Of a stretch of DNA of 47,735 nucleotides, positions 17,973-25,982 are shown one piece after another. The notes under the pieces were generated by a model. It did not search any database. It saw only the letters and a list, made by a program, of their open reading frames with translations, and had not been told where the DNA came from. The position numbers were made by a program, and so were the translations under genes. How positions within the stretch are numbered: position 1 is the first letter of the stretch; each line of letters begins with the position of its first letter. This DNA is from Crocinitomicaceae bacterium (GTDB lineage: Bacteria > Bacteroidota > Bacteroidia > Flavobacteriales_D > Crocinitomicaceae). The stretch spans positions 1 to 47,735 of the forward strand of contig JAFIEX010000005.1 in NCBI GenBank assembly GCA_020832365.1, read 5' to 3'.

Positions 17973-18015
17973 TCGTTTTTGCAGAAAATGCGATAAATCC
18001 TATTTCCAAAAACGA
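17973..18015. repeat. Imperfectly explained inverted repeat in the spacer
   Basis: TCGTTTTTG (17973-17981) and CAAAAACGA (18007-18015) are perfect inverted copies separated by 25 bases. No T tract follows, so it does not look like an intrinsic terminator. It lies 68 bases downstream of the OmpA/DUF1573 gene and 84 bases upstream of the reductase gene. It could be an mRNA end structure or an operator; the 193-base spacer holds no gene. Confidence 0.3.
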
Positions 18016-18055
18016 TTATTTACGCAATGCCATACAATTAATTCCCCGAAGTTTA

Positions 18056-18063
18056 TATTTTTG
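18056..18063 (+). promoter_or_regulatory. -7 box upstream of the ferredoxin-reductase gene
   Basis: TATTTTTG matches TAnnTTTG and lies 35 bases before the ATG at 18099. No exact TTTG is found at the -33 distance, so the call rests on the proximal box and its position. Confidence 0.35.
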
Positions 18064-18098
18064 TGGGCAGCTGTTAAGCTATTCATAAAATTATTAGA

Positions 18099-19175
18099 AT
18101 GAACCCAACATTTCATACTTTAACTGTTTCGGATGTAAGAAGAGAAACAGAAGATTGCGTATCTGTAGCTTTTGAATTACCTGAAAACCTGAAAGCGCAT
18201 TATTATTTTTCTCCAGGACAATACCTTACATTGAAGCAAACCGTTAATGGAGAAGAAATACGTCGCTCGTATTCCATTTGTTCTGGGTTAAACGATGGTG
18301 AGTTACGCGTAGCCATAAAAGCAGTTCCTGAAGGGCGATTTTCCACCTATGCTAATACGACGCTGAAAGTGGGAGATCAATTGGATGTGATGACGCCAAT
18401 GGGAAATTTCACCACGGAAATTAATCCAGATACAAAAAAATCTTTTATTTTTTTCGCAGCAGGGAGCGGTATTACGCCAATTTTATCTTTAACCAAAACT
18501 ATTTTAGAAACTGCCCCGAATAGTTCAGTTACCCTCTTTTATGGAAATAAAGGTTTAGATGCTGTCATTTTTAGAGACATTATAGAAGGTCTTAAAAATA
18601 AATACATGAACAAGTTTCGCGTGATTCATGTGTTTAGTCGTGAGAACATAGGAAATAAACTACAAAAAGGAAGAGTTGATGCAGAGAAAGTGCGCAATTT
18701 ACATCAAGCGTTTTTGCAAAACGACGACATCGATGAGGTTTTTGTTTGTGGTCCAGAACCTATGATTCACGCTGTTTCTGATACTTTCGAATTGCTAGGT
18801 GTACCGAAGGCTAAAATTCATTTTGAATTATTTACCGCACCTTCTGCAAAATTGAACTTAGCGGATGATAAAAAGACTGAGCAGCAAAAGCAAGTGAACG
18901 CTAATGTCACAATTATTATTGATGGGGAAGAAACGAAGTTAGCCCTTGACAGCCATGGTGATAATATTTTGGAGGCAGGACAAAAAGCAGGTGCAGACCT
19001 TCCTTATGCCTGCAAAGGGGGGGTGTGTTGCACCTGTAAAGCAAAAATTTTAGAGGGCACTGCGGTTATGGATGTAAACTACGCATTGGAAAAAGATGAG
19101 GTAGAGGCAGGTTATATTTTAACTTGTCAGGCCCATCCAACAAGCGATCATTTGATTGTAAGTTTTGATGATTAA
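18099..19175 (+). CDS. FAD/NAD(P)-ferredoxin reductase with C-terminal 2Fe-2S domain (PaaE-like)
   Basis: This 358-aa protein has a flavin-binding barrel (YYFSPGQYLTLK, then RRSYSICSG at about 59-67), an NAD(P)-binding domain (FFAAGSGITPILSL near 125, VFVCGPEPM near 215) and a plant-type ferredoxin domain from about 270 on. The cluster cysteines lie in CKGGVCCTC with the fourth in LTCQAHP. This arrangement is that of the PaaE/Hmp-like reductases that pass electrons from NADPH to an oxygenase. No oxygenase gene is near, so the partner is unknown. The cysteine motif is encoded over a seven-G run (19017-19023). The CotH gene overlaps its last codons. Confidence 0.92.
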   Translation: MNPTFHTLTVSDVRRETEDCVSVAFELPENLKAHYYFSPGQYLTLKQTVNGEEIRRSYSICSGLNDGELRVAIKAVPEGRFSTYANTTLKVGDQLDVMTPMGNFTTEINPDTKKSFIFFAAGSGITPILSLTKTILETAPNSSVTLFYGNKGLDAVIFRDIIEGLKNKYMNKFRVIHVFSRENIGNKLQKGRVDAEKVRNLHQAFLQNDDIDEVFVCGPEPMIHAVSDTFELLGVPKAKIHFELFTAPSAKLNLADDKKTEQQKQVNANVTIIIDGEETKLALDSHGDNILEAGQKAGADLPYACKGGVCCTCKAKILEGTAVMDVNYALEKDEVEAGYILTCQAHPTSDHLIVSFDD

Positions 19176-20427
19176 GAAGTCAAAAATATTTACAAAAGCT
19201 TATTGTTTCTATCATTTTTTATTTCCATTCGTTCATAAAACTGAATTGAAAACTAGCGCATTAGTATTTTTGATTTTTATTTTGTGGGGTTTGGTTTCAT
19301 GTAGACCTAATAAAAATACCGCAGCTCTTCCAGTAGTGAAGATTCTTTTTGAAGATAAAATTCGTTGGGACAAGAAATCGACCTGTAGCATTGTATATCA
19401 AACGGAGGACGGTGTGGACACCTTATCTGCGAAAGCTAAATATCGCGGAGGTATTTCAAGTCGATATGATAAACATTCTTACCGATTGGAATTGGAAGTA
19501 CCTTATCCTTTAGGAGATTTACCAATTGAGGATGATTGGATTTTAAACGCCTCTTACATCGATAAAACATTCATACGTCATAAGCTGAATTATGATTTGT
19601 TTCGCTCCATGAACCCTGAAAATGTTGCTGCAAAAAGCACCTTCATTGAGCTTTACAAAAATGAGGACTACAAAGGCTTATATCTTCTCCAACAGAAAAT
19701 TACAGCGAAATTAGTGGGACTTGACAAGCAAGATTCATCGGCAGTGCTTTTTAAAGACCCTCCAATCTTTTATCAAGAAGCTTTTATGGTTGCGGATTCG
19801 CTCAATCCTTATGAACAGAAATTCCCTAAAATCAATAAGAGAAATTTAACCCATCGCATGGAGGAACTCTCTGATTTTTTGAATAATTCCGCAGATAGTA
19901 CATTTTTGACCAATGTTTGGAACTATTTCGATAAAACGAACATTGTTGACTGGCACCTGTTGTTGCTTTTTTCCAATAACGAAGATGGTTTGGTTAAAAA
20001 TTTCTACCTCTACCAGCGTTTAGCGAATGAACCTTATCGCATTGCAATTTGGGACTATGACCATACATTCGGAAGAGATGGTGATAACGAAATGAATTTT
20101 TTTGAACGTTTTATTGATGTGCGAAGGGCGAATTTATTTGATCGGTTAATTGCACTAGATACGACTTATATGACGGCAGTCGCGAATAGATGGCAGGATT
20201 TAAGAACAAGTGGGGTCATATCTTTTGAAAAAATAGATGGGATGATCGAAGGTTATAACAATCAAATAATTAACTATGTCCCTAAAAATCAAGTCATTTG
20301 GCCTATTGATGAAAAGTGGTACTTTGATAGTAATGATTATCAAAAAGAGCTAGAGTTATTGCGCTCTTTTATCGAAATTCAAATCGTTCGATTAGATGAG
20401 TTGTTTGGTTGGAAGCATTATAAATAA
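19168..20427 (+). CDS. CotH-kinase family lipoprotein
   Basis: This 419-aa protein belongs to the CotH family, atypical secreted protein kinases first known from spore coats. The marks are KYRGGISSRYDKHSYRLELE (glycine-rich substrate segment), NASYIDKTFIRHKLNYDLF, STFIELYKNEDYKGLYLLQQK and the metal motif IWDYDHTFGRDGDNE. An N-terminal hydrophobic stretch ends in the lipobox-like GLVSC near residue 46, so outer-membrane or periplasmic anchoring is likely, though the 45-residue leader is long. The ATG at 19168 lies inside the end of the reductase gene (ATGATTAA), so translation is coupled. Substrate and real kinase activity are unknown. Confidence 0.87.
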   Translation: MIKKSKIFTKAYCFYHFLFPFVHKTELKTSALVFLIFILWGLVSCRPNKNTAALPVVKILFEDKIRWDKKSTCSIVYQTEDGVDTLSAKAKYRGGISSRYDKHSYRLELEVPYPLGDLPIEDDWILNASYIDKTFIRHKLNYDLFRSMNPENVAAKSTFIELYKNEDYKGLYLLQQKITAKLVGLDKQDSSAVLFKDPPIFYQEAFMVADSLNPYEQKFPKINKRNLTHRMEELSDFLNNSADSTFLTNVWNYFDKTNIVDWHLLLLFSNNEDGLVKNFYLYQRLANEPYRIAIWDYDHTFGRDGDNEMNFFERFIDVRRANLFDRLIALDTTYMTAVANRWQDLRTSGVISFEKIDGMIEGYNNQIINYVPKNQVIWPIDEKWYFDSNDYQKELELLRSFIEIQIVRLDELFGWKHYK

Positions 20428-20562
20428 ATTGACATGATCCACAGTTTTTTCCCTAAGTTTAAATAATATATCCTTTGTTAAAATTTATTTAAGAAGCCCT
20501 ATTCCATTTTTTAATTCAGATATTTTATGCTATATTCGAATGAAAACTTAACAATACATAGC

Positions 20563-23217
20563 ATGTCTTATTTCAAAATAATGTTCTTTGCCACTTTGTT
20601 AGTCAGTTCTTTAGTTCATGGCTCCTTTGGAAATACACCATACTTTATTGCAAACAATGGACAGCTTTTAGACCAAAATGATAAAAAAAACAAGGCTGTT
20701 TCGCTCTATTTAAATGATGGAATGAATAAAGTGCTGTTTCAAAAAGATAAAATAAGTTACCAATTTGGTAAAGAAATCAATGAAAAAGAAATTGAAGTCA
20801 ATCGGATAGATGTTTTCTTAGAGGGGGCAAATGGAGTTGTGCCAATTGGCGAACAGATTAAAGAGACTTCCTTTAATTTTTACAACGTGGCAGAAAATCC
20901 CATTTTAAGCGTACCGACCTATTCCGCTATTAAATATCCTAATGTATATGATGGAATTGATTTGATTTATTATTTGGATGAGTCAGGGCAGTTGAAATAT
21001 GATTTTCTTGTAGCTCCAAATGCAGATATTTCTCAAATTAAAATGCGTATTGCAGGAGGAACTGTTAGTATTTTGGATAACCAACTAATATTGAAAAGTG
21101 AATTAGGTATTGTAAGAGAATCAGCATTAAAAGTTTTTCAGGAAGATAAAGTAATACCCGCTTATTGGCAAATAGAAGCCGAGCTAATTAGCGTAAATGT
21201 GCCAGATTATGATAGTAATAAATCATTAGTTATTGACCCTCCTGTGCAGCTTTGGGGAACATATTTAGGAGTAGGAGGGATTAATATTGGTCACCAAGGG
21301 GCAGTAGATTCAGAAGGTAATGTACTTGCCTGTGGTGAAACCTCTAATTTTCAATTAATAGCGACATCTGGCGCCCACCAATCCACTTATGGAGGTGGAA
21401 ATTCAGATGCTTTTTTGATAAAGTTTGATGCGACTGGAAATATAATTTGGGGCACCTTTTATGGAGGAGCTGGAACTGATAGAGGATTTTCATGTAATTG
21501 TGATGCCGCTGACAATAGTTATTTAGTTGGTACAACTGGTTCTCCAACGAATATTTCAACGAGTGGTGTACATAGTACTGCAATCAATAGCAGTTTGGAT
21601 GGTTTTCTAGTAAAATTCGATGTGAATGGAATCAGAGAATGGGGGACATATTTTGGTGGAGAATCAGAAGATTGGGTAGATGATGTGCAGATTTCAACTA
21701 GCCAAAAAATAGCAATTTCTGGTAGGACTCAGTCGGCGAACAATATAGCATCAACAGGAGCACACCAGACCACTTATGCTGGTAATAGTGATGGCTTTAT
21801 TGCTGTTTTTAATTCAAATGGCACATTGGATTGGGCTACATATTATGGTGGACCTAGCTATGACCACGTTTGGGGGGTTGGCTTTAATACTGCTGGTGAT
21901 GTGTTTTTTACTGGTCAAACCCAATCTAGTTCGCAAATTGCAACTCCAAATAGCCATAAACCAAATTATACAGGCAATGGAAATGCTTTTTTAGGCAGGA
22001 TGAATGCCAACGGTGTTAGGCAGTGGGCGACTTATTTTGGAGGAAATAACCAAACATTTGGCAAAACGATCAATGTATTGACAAATGGAAATGTTGCTAT
22101 CGCAGGAGAGACTAGCGCAACCAATGGAATAGCTTTTGGCAATGTTTATCAAAATACAAATGCAGGAGCATCTGATGGATATATTGCTTATTTTCAACCT
22201 TCGGGAACCTTGAACTGGGCAACTTATTTTGGAGGTCCTTCCTTGGATATGGTAAACGATATAACAAGTGATACGAATAACTTCATTTACATCGCAGGTG
22301 AAACATGGTCACAGTCTGGGATTGCATCTTTAGGCAGTCATCAGGAAACTTTTGGAGGAGGTGCGGATGATGCATTTATTGCTTCATTTGATCTATCAGG
22401 AAATCGTTTGTGGAGCTCTTACTTTGGTGGCGAAAATCAGGATAAAGGAAGTGGAATTACTGCGAAGGGAAATCAAGACATTTATTTGATTGGTAGAACA
22501 AATTCCATTGCCAATATAGCGACTACTGGCACACAACAATCAACAAATACTAATGGTGTATTGTGTTTATTTGTTGCAAAATTTGACGGGGAACAAAATG
22601 TTTCAGGATGCGATACAACTTTTGCTACGGTCAACTGGGATGTTTGTGATCAAGTAACTTCGCCAAGTGGCGCTCAAACATGGACGCAATCAGGTATTTA
22701 TATGGATACCATTTCGAATGTACAAGGATGTGATTCCATTATAACAGTCAATTTAACAGTAACAAACATCGATTTAGCCATTTCGTTAGTGGATGACACC
22801 ATGTTGGTATTATCCCAAGCTAATGCAAATTACTCATGGATAGATTGTAATGATTGGAGTGTGATACCAAATGAAACAGGAAGTATTTTTACACCGAATT
22901 CAAATGGTGCTTTTGCAGCGATTATTGACTATCAAAATTGTATAGACACTACGCAATGTATTGCAATTCAAGTGCTAAGCAATTCAGATTTCATCTTGGA
23001 TGAATGGCGTGTTTTTCCGAATCCATCTAATGGTGTAATTTGGATAAGCAGCAAGCAAGGTGGTAATTTCAAAGTTTTTGATTCCCTCGGAAAAGAGGTG
23101 GGCACATGGGCGATTAAACCTGGAATTGATGAGTTTATTCTTGAAAATGCTTCAGGTATTTATTTTATTGCTAACCCTGTCGATGGCTCAAGAAAAAAAG
23201 TGATAGTCACAAAATAA
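20563..23217 (+). CDS. Secreted SBBP-type beta-propeller protein with type A T9SS sorting domain
   Basis: From the ATG at 20563 the product has 884 aa and a signal peptide (MSYFKIMFFATLLVSSLVHG); an ATG at 20527 would only add 12 residues before it. The segment FIANNGQLLDQNDKKNKAV (about 25-230) is the same pre-propeller module seen in the protein at 11023. Seven propeller units of 64 residues follow, each with a W[GA]TYFGG strand. The C-terminus, after RVFPNPSNGVIWISS, is a type A T9SS sorting domain (GIYFIANPVDGSRKKVIVTK). It lacks PKD and has no PorP partner. A near-consensus -7 box is not evident upstream. It is probably an extracellular adhesin or surface protein. Confidence 0.92.
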   Translation: MSYFKIMFFATLLVSSLVHGSFGNTPYFIANNGQLLDQNDKKNKAVSLYLNDGMNKVLFQKDKISYQFGKEINEKEIEVNRIDVFLEGANGVVPIGEQIKETSFNFYNVAENPILSVPTYSAIKYPNVYDGIDLIYYLDESGQLKYDFLVAPNADISQIKMRIAGGTVSILDNQLILKSELGIVRESALKVFQEDKVIPAYWQIEAELISVNVPDYDSNKSLVIDPPVQLWGTYLGVGGINIGHQGAVDSEGNVLACGETSNFQLIATSGAHQSTYGGGNSDAFLIKFDATGNIIWGTFYGGAGTDRGFSCNCDAADNSYLVGTTGSPTNISTSGVHSTAINSSLDGFLVKFDVNGIREWGTYFGGESEDWVDDVQISTSQKIAISGRTQSANNIASTGAHQTTYAGNSDGFIAVFNSNGTLDWATYYGGPSYDHVWGVGFNTAGDVFFTGQTQSSSQIATPNSHKPNYTGNGNAFLGRMNANGVRQWATYFGGNNQTFGKTINVLTNGNVAIAGETSATNGIAFGNVYQNTNAGASDGYIAYFQPSGTLNWATYFGGPSLDMVNDITSDTNNFIYIAGETWSQSGIASLGSHQETFGGGADDAFIASFDLSGNRLWSSYFGGENQDKGSGITAKGNQDIYLIGRTNSIANIATTGTQQSTNTNGVLCLFVAKFDGEQNVSGCDTTFATVNWDVCDQVTSPSGAQTWTQSGIYMDTISNVQGCDSIITVNLTVTNIDLAISLVDDTMLVLSQANANYSWIDCNDWSVIPNETGSIFTPNSNGAFAAIIDYQNCIDTTQCIAIQVLSNSDFILDEWRVFPNPSNGVIWISSKQGGNFKVFDSLGKEVGTWAIKPGIDEFILENASGIYFIANPVDGSRKKVIVTK
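21252..22600 (+). repeat. 192-bp tandem coding repeat series in the propeller protein
   Basis: The codon for the Trp of W[GA]TYFGG occurs at 21252, 21448, 21640, 21832, 22024, 22216 and 22411, so the central units are exactly 192 bp (64 codons) apart. Each unit also shares A..G.HQ...GG..DAF..KFD. The copies have diverged in sequence while keeping length, and each is one propeller blade. Confidence 0.85.
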
Positions 23218-23252
23218 AATCCACAAAACGCCAAATATGTAAATAATTAATG

Positions 23253-23278
23253 TAAATTTGCACCTGCGAAACGTCGCA
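23253..23278 (+). promoter_or_regulatory. rpsO -7 box and 5'-end hairpin
   Basis: TAAATTTG at 23253-23260 is a full -7 match. Transcription would begin near 23266, exactly where a small hairpin TGCGA-AACG-TCGCA (23265-23278) starts. The mRNA would therefore carry a five-base-pair stem with a four-base loop at its 5' end, about 30 bases before the start codon. This could protect the mRNA or serve S15 autoregulation; neither is shown. Confidence 0.45.
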
Positions 23279-23306
23279 TACATAAAAATCATTAAACAAT
23301 ATTGGC

Positions 23307-23576
23307 ATGTATTTAAGTACAGAAAAAAAACAAGAGATTTTCAAAAAACACGGAAAATCTGAAAAAGACACAGGATCAGCAGAAGGGCAGATCGCTTTAT
23401 TTACTTACCGTATCAGTCACTTGACAGAGCACTTGAAGAAAAACCGTAAGGATTACGGAACGCAGCGAGCGCTTCAGTTGTTGGTTGGTAAGCGTCGTAG
23501 CTTGTTAGATTATCTTAAGGGTAAGGATATCGAGCGCTACAGAGCAATTGTTAAAGAATTAGGTTTACGTCGTTAA
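23307..23576 (+). CDS. rpsO: 30S ribosomal protein S15
   Basis: S15 binds the central domain of 16S rRNA and starts assembly of the 30S platform. The 89 residues match the family from end to end: [46 protein letters not shown] is followed by a basic [25 protein letters not shown]. Size and sequence are standard. The gene lies directly upstream of pnp, the same order as in many bacteria, and is separated from it by an intrinsic terminator, so pnp is read partly by readthrough or from its own promoter. Confidence 0.98.
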   Translation: MYLSTEKKQEIFKKHGKSEKDTGSAEGQIALFTYRISHLTEHLKKNRKDYGTQRALQLLVGKRRSLLDYLKGKDIERYRAIVKELGLRR

Positions 23577-23600
23577 GACCAAAACATAAGTTAACGTATT

Positions 23601-23648
23601 AAAAAGGGGGGCAGTCGAAGTGATTCGGAGTCCCCTTTTTATTTTTAT
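23601..23648 (+). terminator. Intrinsic terminator between rpsO and pnp
   Basis: AAAAAGGGG (23601-23609) pairs with CCCCTTTTT (23632-23640), and ATTTTTATT follows. The stem is strong, and no other hairpin competes in this spacer. Confidence 0.85.
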
Positions 23649-23729
23649 TCAGTTTTTTAACTGAGTTTTGATTGATAATGTCGAAGTCAGTGCGGGTAAA
23701 ACTGAAATATAACATGTAAACAATTAAAT

Positions 23730-25862
23730 ATGAATATAGGAACAAAAAAGTCCATCATTACAGGAGGTAAGGAAATTACCATCGAAACGGGTAAGCTGGC
23801 AAAGCAAGCCGACGGAGCTGTAGTGTTACAAATGGGCAAAACTACCTTGTTAGCAACGGTAGTGTCTTCGAAAGAAGCAAAGGATGGTATCGATTTTCTC
23901 CCATTAACGGTGGATTATCGCGAGAAATTTGCAGCATCAGGGAGATTCCCAGGTGGTTTTTTACGTCGTGAAGGACGACCTTCTGATTTAGAAGTACTAA
24001 TCATGCGTTTGGTGGATAGGGCTTTAAGACCACTTTTTCCAGACGATTACCATGCGGACACGCAGGTCATGATTCAATTAATGTCATACGATGGTGAGCA
24101 CTTACCAGATGCATTAGCTGGATTTGCCGCATCAGCTGCTTTAGCAGTATCAGATATTCCGTTTAACGGTCCAATGTCTGAAGTGCGAGTTGGTCGATTG
24201 GATGGTGAGTTTATTATTAACCCAACAAAATCTCAATTAGAAGCTTCTGATATCGATATCATGATTGCAGGTACAATGAAAGATATCGTAATGATAGAAG
24301 GTGAAATGGAAGAAATCCAAGAATCCGAATTAGTTCAGGTAATTAAAATAGCCCATACGGCCATTCAAGAGCAGTGTCAGTTTCAATTGGATTTAGCAGC
24401 GGAAATTCCAACAGCTAATCCAAAGCGTGAATATTCGCATGAAACGAACGATGAAGAGTTAGCAGCTCGTGTGAGAGAATTTGCCTACGAAAAATGTCAA
24501 GCAGTTGCTCGATTAGGCGCTGGAAAAGATGAGAGAAGTAATGCATTTGCTGAAATCAAAGAAGAGTTAAAGGCGAGTTTCTCAGAGGAAGAGCTGGAAG
24601 AAAAAGGCGATTTAGTGAGTAAATACTTTGGAAAAACGAAAAAAGCAGCTGTACGAGATGTAATTTTAAACGAACGTGTCCGTTTGGATGGTCGTAAATT
24701 TGATGAAATCAGAGATATCTGGTGTGAAGTAGATTATTTACCAATGGTTCACGGTTCTGCAGTTTTTACGCGTGGTGAAACACAATCACTCACTACATTG
24801 ACTTTAGGGGGTAAGTTAGACGAGCAAATGATTGATGCAGCTACTTATAGAGGAACTGAGAAATTCTTATTGCATTATAATTTCCCTCCTTTTTCAACTG
24901 GAGAAGCTTACCCAATTCGTGGGGTTTCCCGCCGTGAAATAGGTCATGGTAACCTCGCATTGAGAGCATTGAAGCCGGTTATTCCAGCAGAAAATCCTTA
25001 TACTATTCGTTTGGTTTCTGAAATTTTAGAATCAAATGGTTCTTCTTCCATGGCAACAGTTTGTGCAGGAACACTTGCATTGATGGATGGAGGCGTTCAA
25101 ATTAAGGCACCTGTTTCTGGTATTGCAATGGGATTAATCATGAATGAAGAACGTAAATATGCTATTCTATCTGATATTTTAGGAGATGAAGATCACCTTG
25201 GAGATATGGATTTTAAAGTGACGGGTACTGCAAATGGTATCACAGCTTGTCAGATGGATATCAAGGTGGATGGTCTTCCTTATGAGGTTTTAATTGAAGC
25301 ACTCGATCAGGCGAAAGCTGGTCGTTTACATATTTTAAACGAATTATTAAAGGCTTTACCTGAACCGAGAACTGAATTGAAGGAAACAGCGCCAAGAGTA
25401 GAAGCTTTCCGTGTACCAAATGATTCAATTGGTGCAATCATCGGACCTGGAGGTAAAATTATTCAGCAGATTCAAAAAGATACTGGAGCTACCATTACTA
25501 TTGAGGAAGATCCTTCAAATGGAGAAGGCATTGTTCAAATTTTGGCTGAAGGAAAAGAATCTATGGATGGAGCCGTTAAGGCAGTTCGTCAGATAGCATT
25601 CCCGCCAACTGTTGAGGAAGGAGTAGAATATGAAGGAAAAATCAAATCTGTTCAAGCCTATGGTGTTTTCGTAGAGATTTTACCAGGTACTGATGGGTTG
25701 ATCCACGTTTCTGAATTTGCCCATGAGCGTATTGCAAAGATGGAAGATGTGGCCAAAGAAGGCGATATCGTTACATTCAAAGTGATTGGTCAGGATCCAA
25801 AAACTAAAAAATGGAAACTATCTCGTAAGGTGTTATTGCCAAAGCCAGAAAAAATTGACTAA
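23730..25862 (+). CDS. pnp: Polyribonucleotide nucleotidyltransferase
   Basis: PNPase degrades RNA 3' to 5' by phosphorolysis and can add tails in reverse. The 710 residues show two RNase PH-like domains (first: [26 protein letters not shown]; second: [19 protein letters not shown] and [14 protein letters not shown]), the helical linker, a KH domain ([20 protein letters not shown], near 568-588) and a C-terminal S1 domain ([24 protein letters not shown]). The catalytic Asp is in [16 protein letters not shown]. Length is typical. It is followed by its own terminator. Confidence 0.98.
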   Translation: MNIGTKKSIITGGKEITIETGKLAKQADGAVVLQMGKTTLLATVVSSKEAKDGIDFLPLTVDYREKFAASGRFPGGFLRREGRPSDLEVLIMRLVDRALRPLFPDDYHADTQVMIQLMSYDGEHLPDALAGFAASAALAVSDIPFNGPMSEVRVGRLDGEFIINPTKSQLEASDIDIMIAGTMKDIVMIEGEMEEIQESELVQVIKIAHTAIQEQCQFQLDLAAEIPTANPKREYSHETNDEELAARVREFAYEKCQAVARLGAGKDERSNAFAEIKEELKASFSEEELEEKGDLVSKYFGKTKKAAVRDVILNERVRLDGRKFDEIRDIWCEVDYLPMVHGSAVFTRGETQSLTTLTLGGKLDEQMIDAATYRGTEKFLLHYNFPPFSTGEAYPIRGVSRREIGHGNLALRALKPVIPAENPYTIRLVSEILESNGSSSMATVCAGTLALMDGGVQIKAPVSGIAMGLIMNEERKYAILSDILGDEDHLGDMDFKVTGTANGITACQMDIKVDGLPYEVLIEALDQAKAGRLHILNELLKALPEPRTELKETAPRVEAFRVPNDSIGAIIGPGGKIIQQIQKDTGATITIEEDPSNGEGIVQILAEGKESMDGAVKAVRQIAFPPTVEEGVEYEGKIKSVQAYGVFVEILPGTDGLIHVSEFAHERIAKMEDVAKEGDIVTFKVIGQDPKTKKWKLSRKVLLPKPEKID

Positions 25863-25883
25863 AAGTTAATTTGCTATATTTTC

Positions 25884-25914
25884 AAAAAGCTATCCATTAG
25901 GGTAGCTTTTTTTT
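25884..25914 (+). terminator. Intrinsic terminator after pnp
   Basis: A twelve-base-pair hairpin, AAAAAGCTATCC (25884-25895) with GGTAGCTTTTT, has a four-base loop and runs into a tract of eight T. It is 22 bases after the pnp stop. Confidence 0.9.
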
Positions 25915-25982
25915 ATCTGAAAAAGCGCAATAGTCAACAGTCAAAATTCACTATATTTAACCATCGAAAATAAACTAATAAA

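Noticed and set aside
21252-22600. Regular 192-bp spacing considered as a CRISPR-like or satellite array
   Set aside because: The repeat is in one open frame, the units encode propeller blades, and spacers are not unique short sequences.
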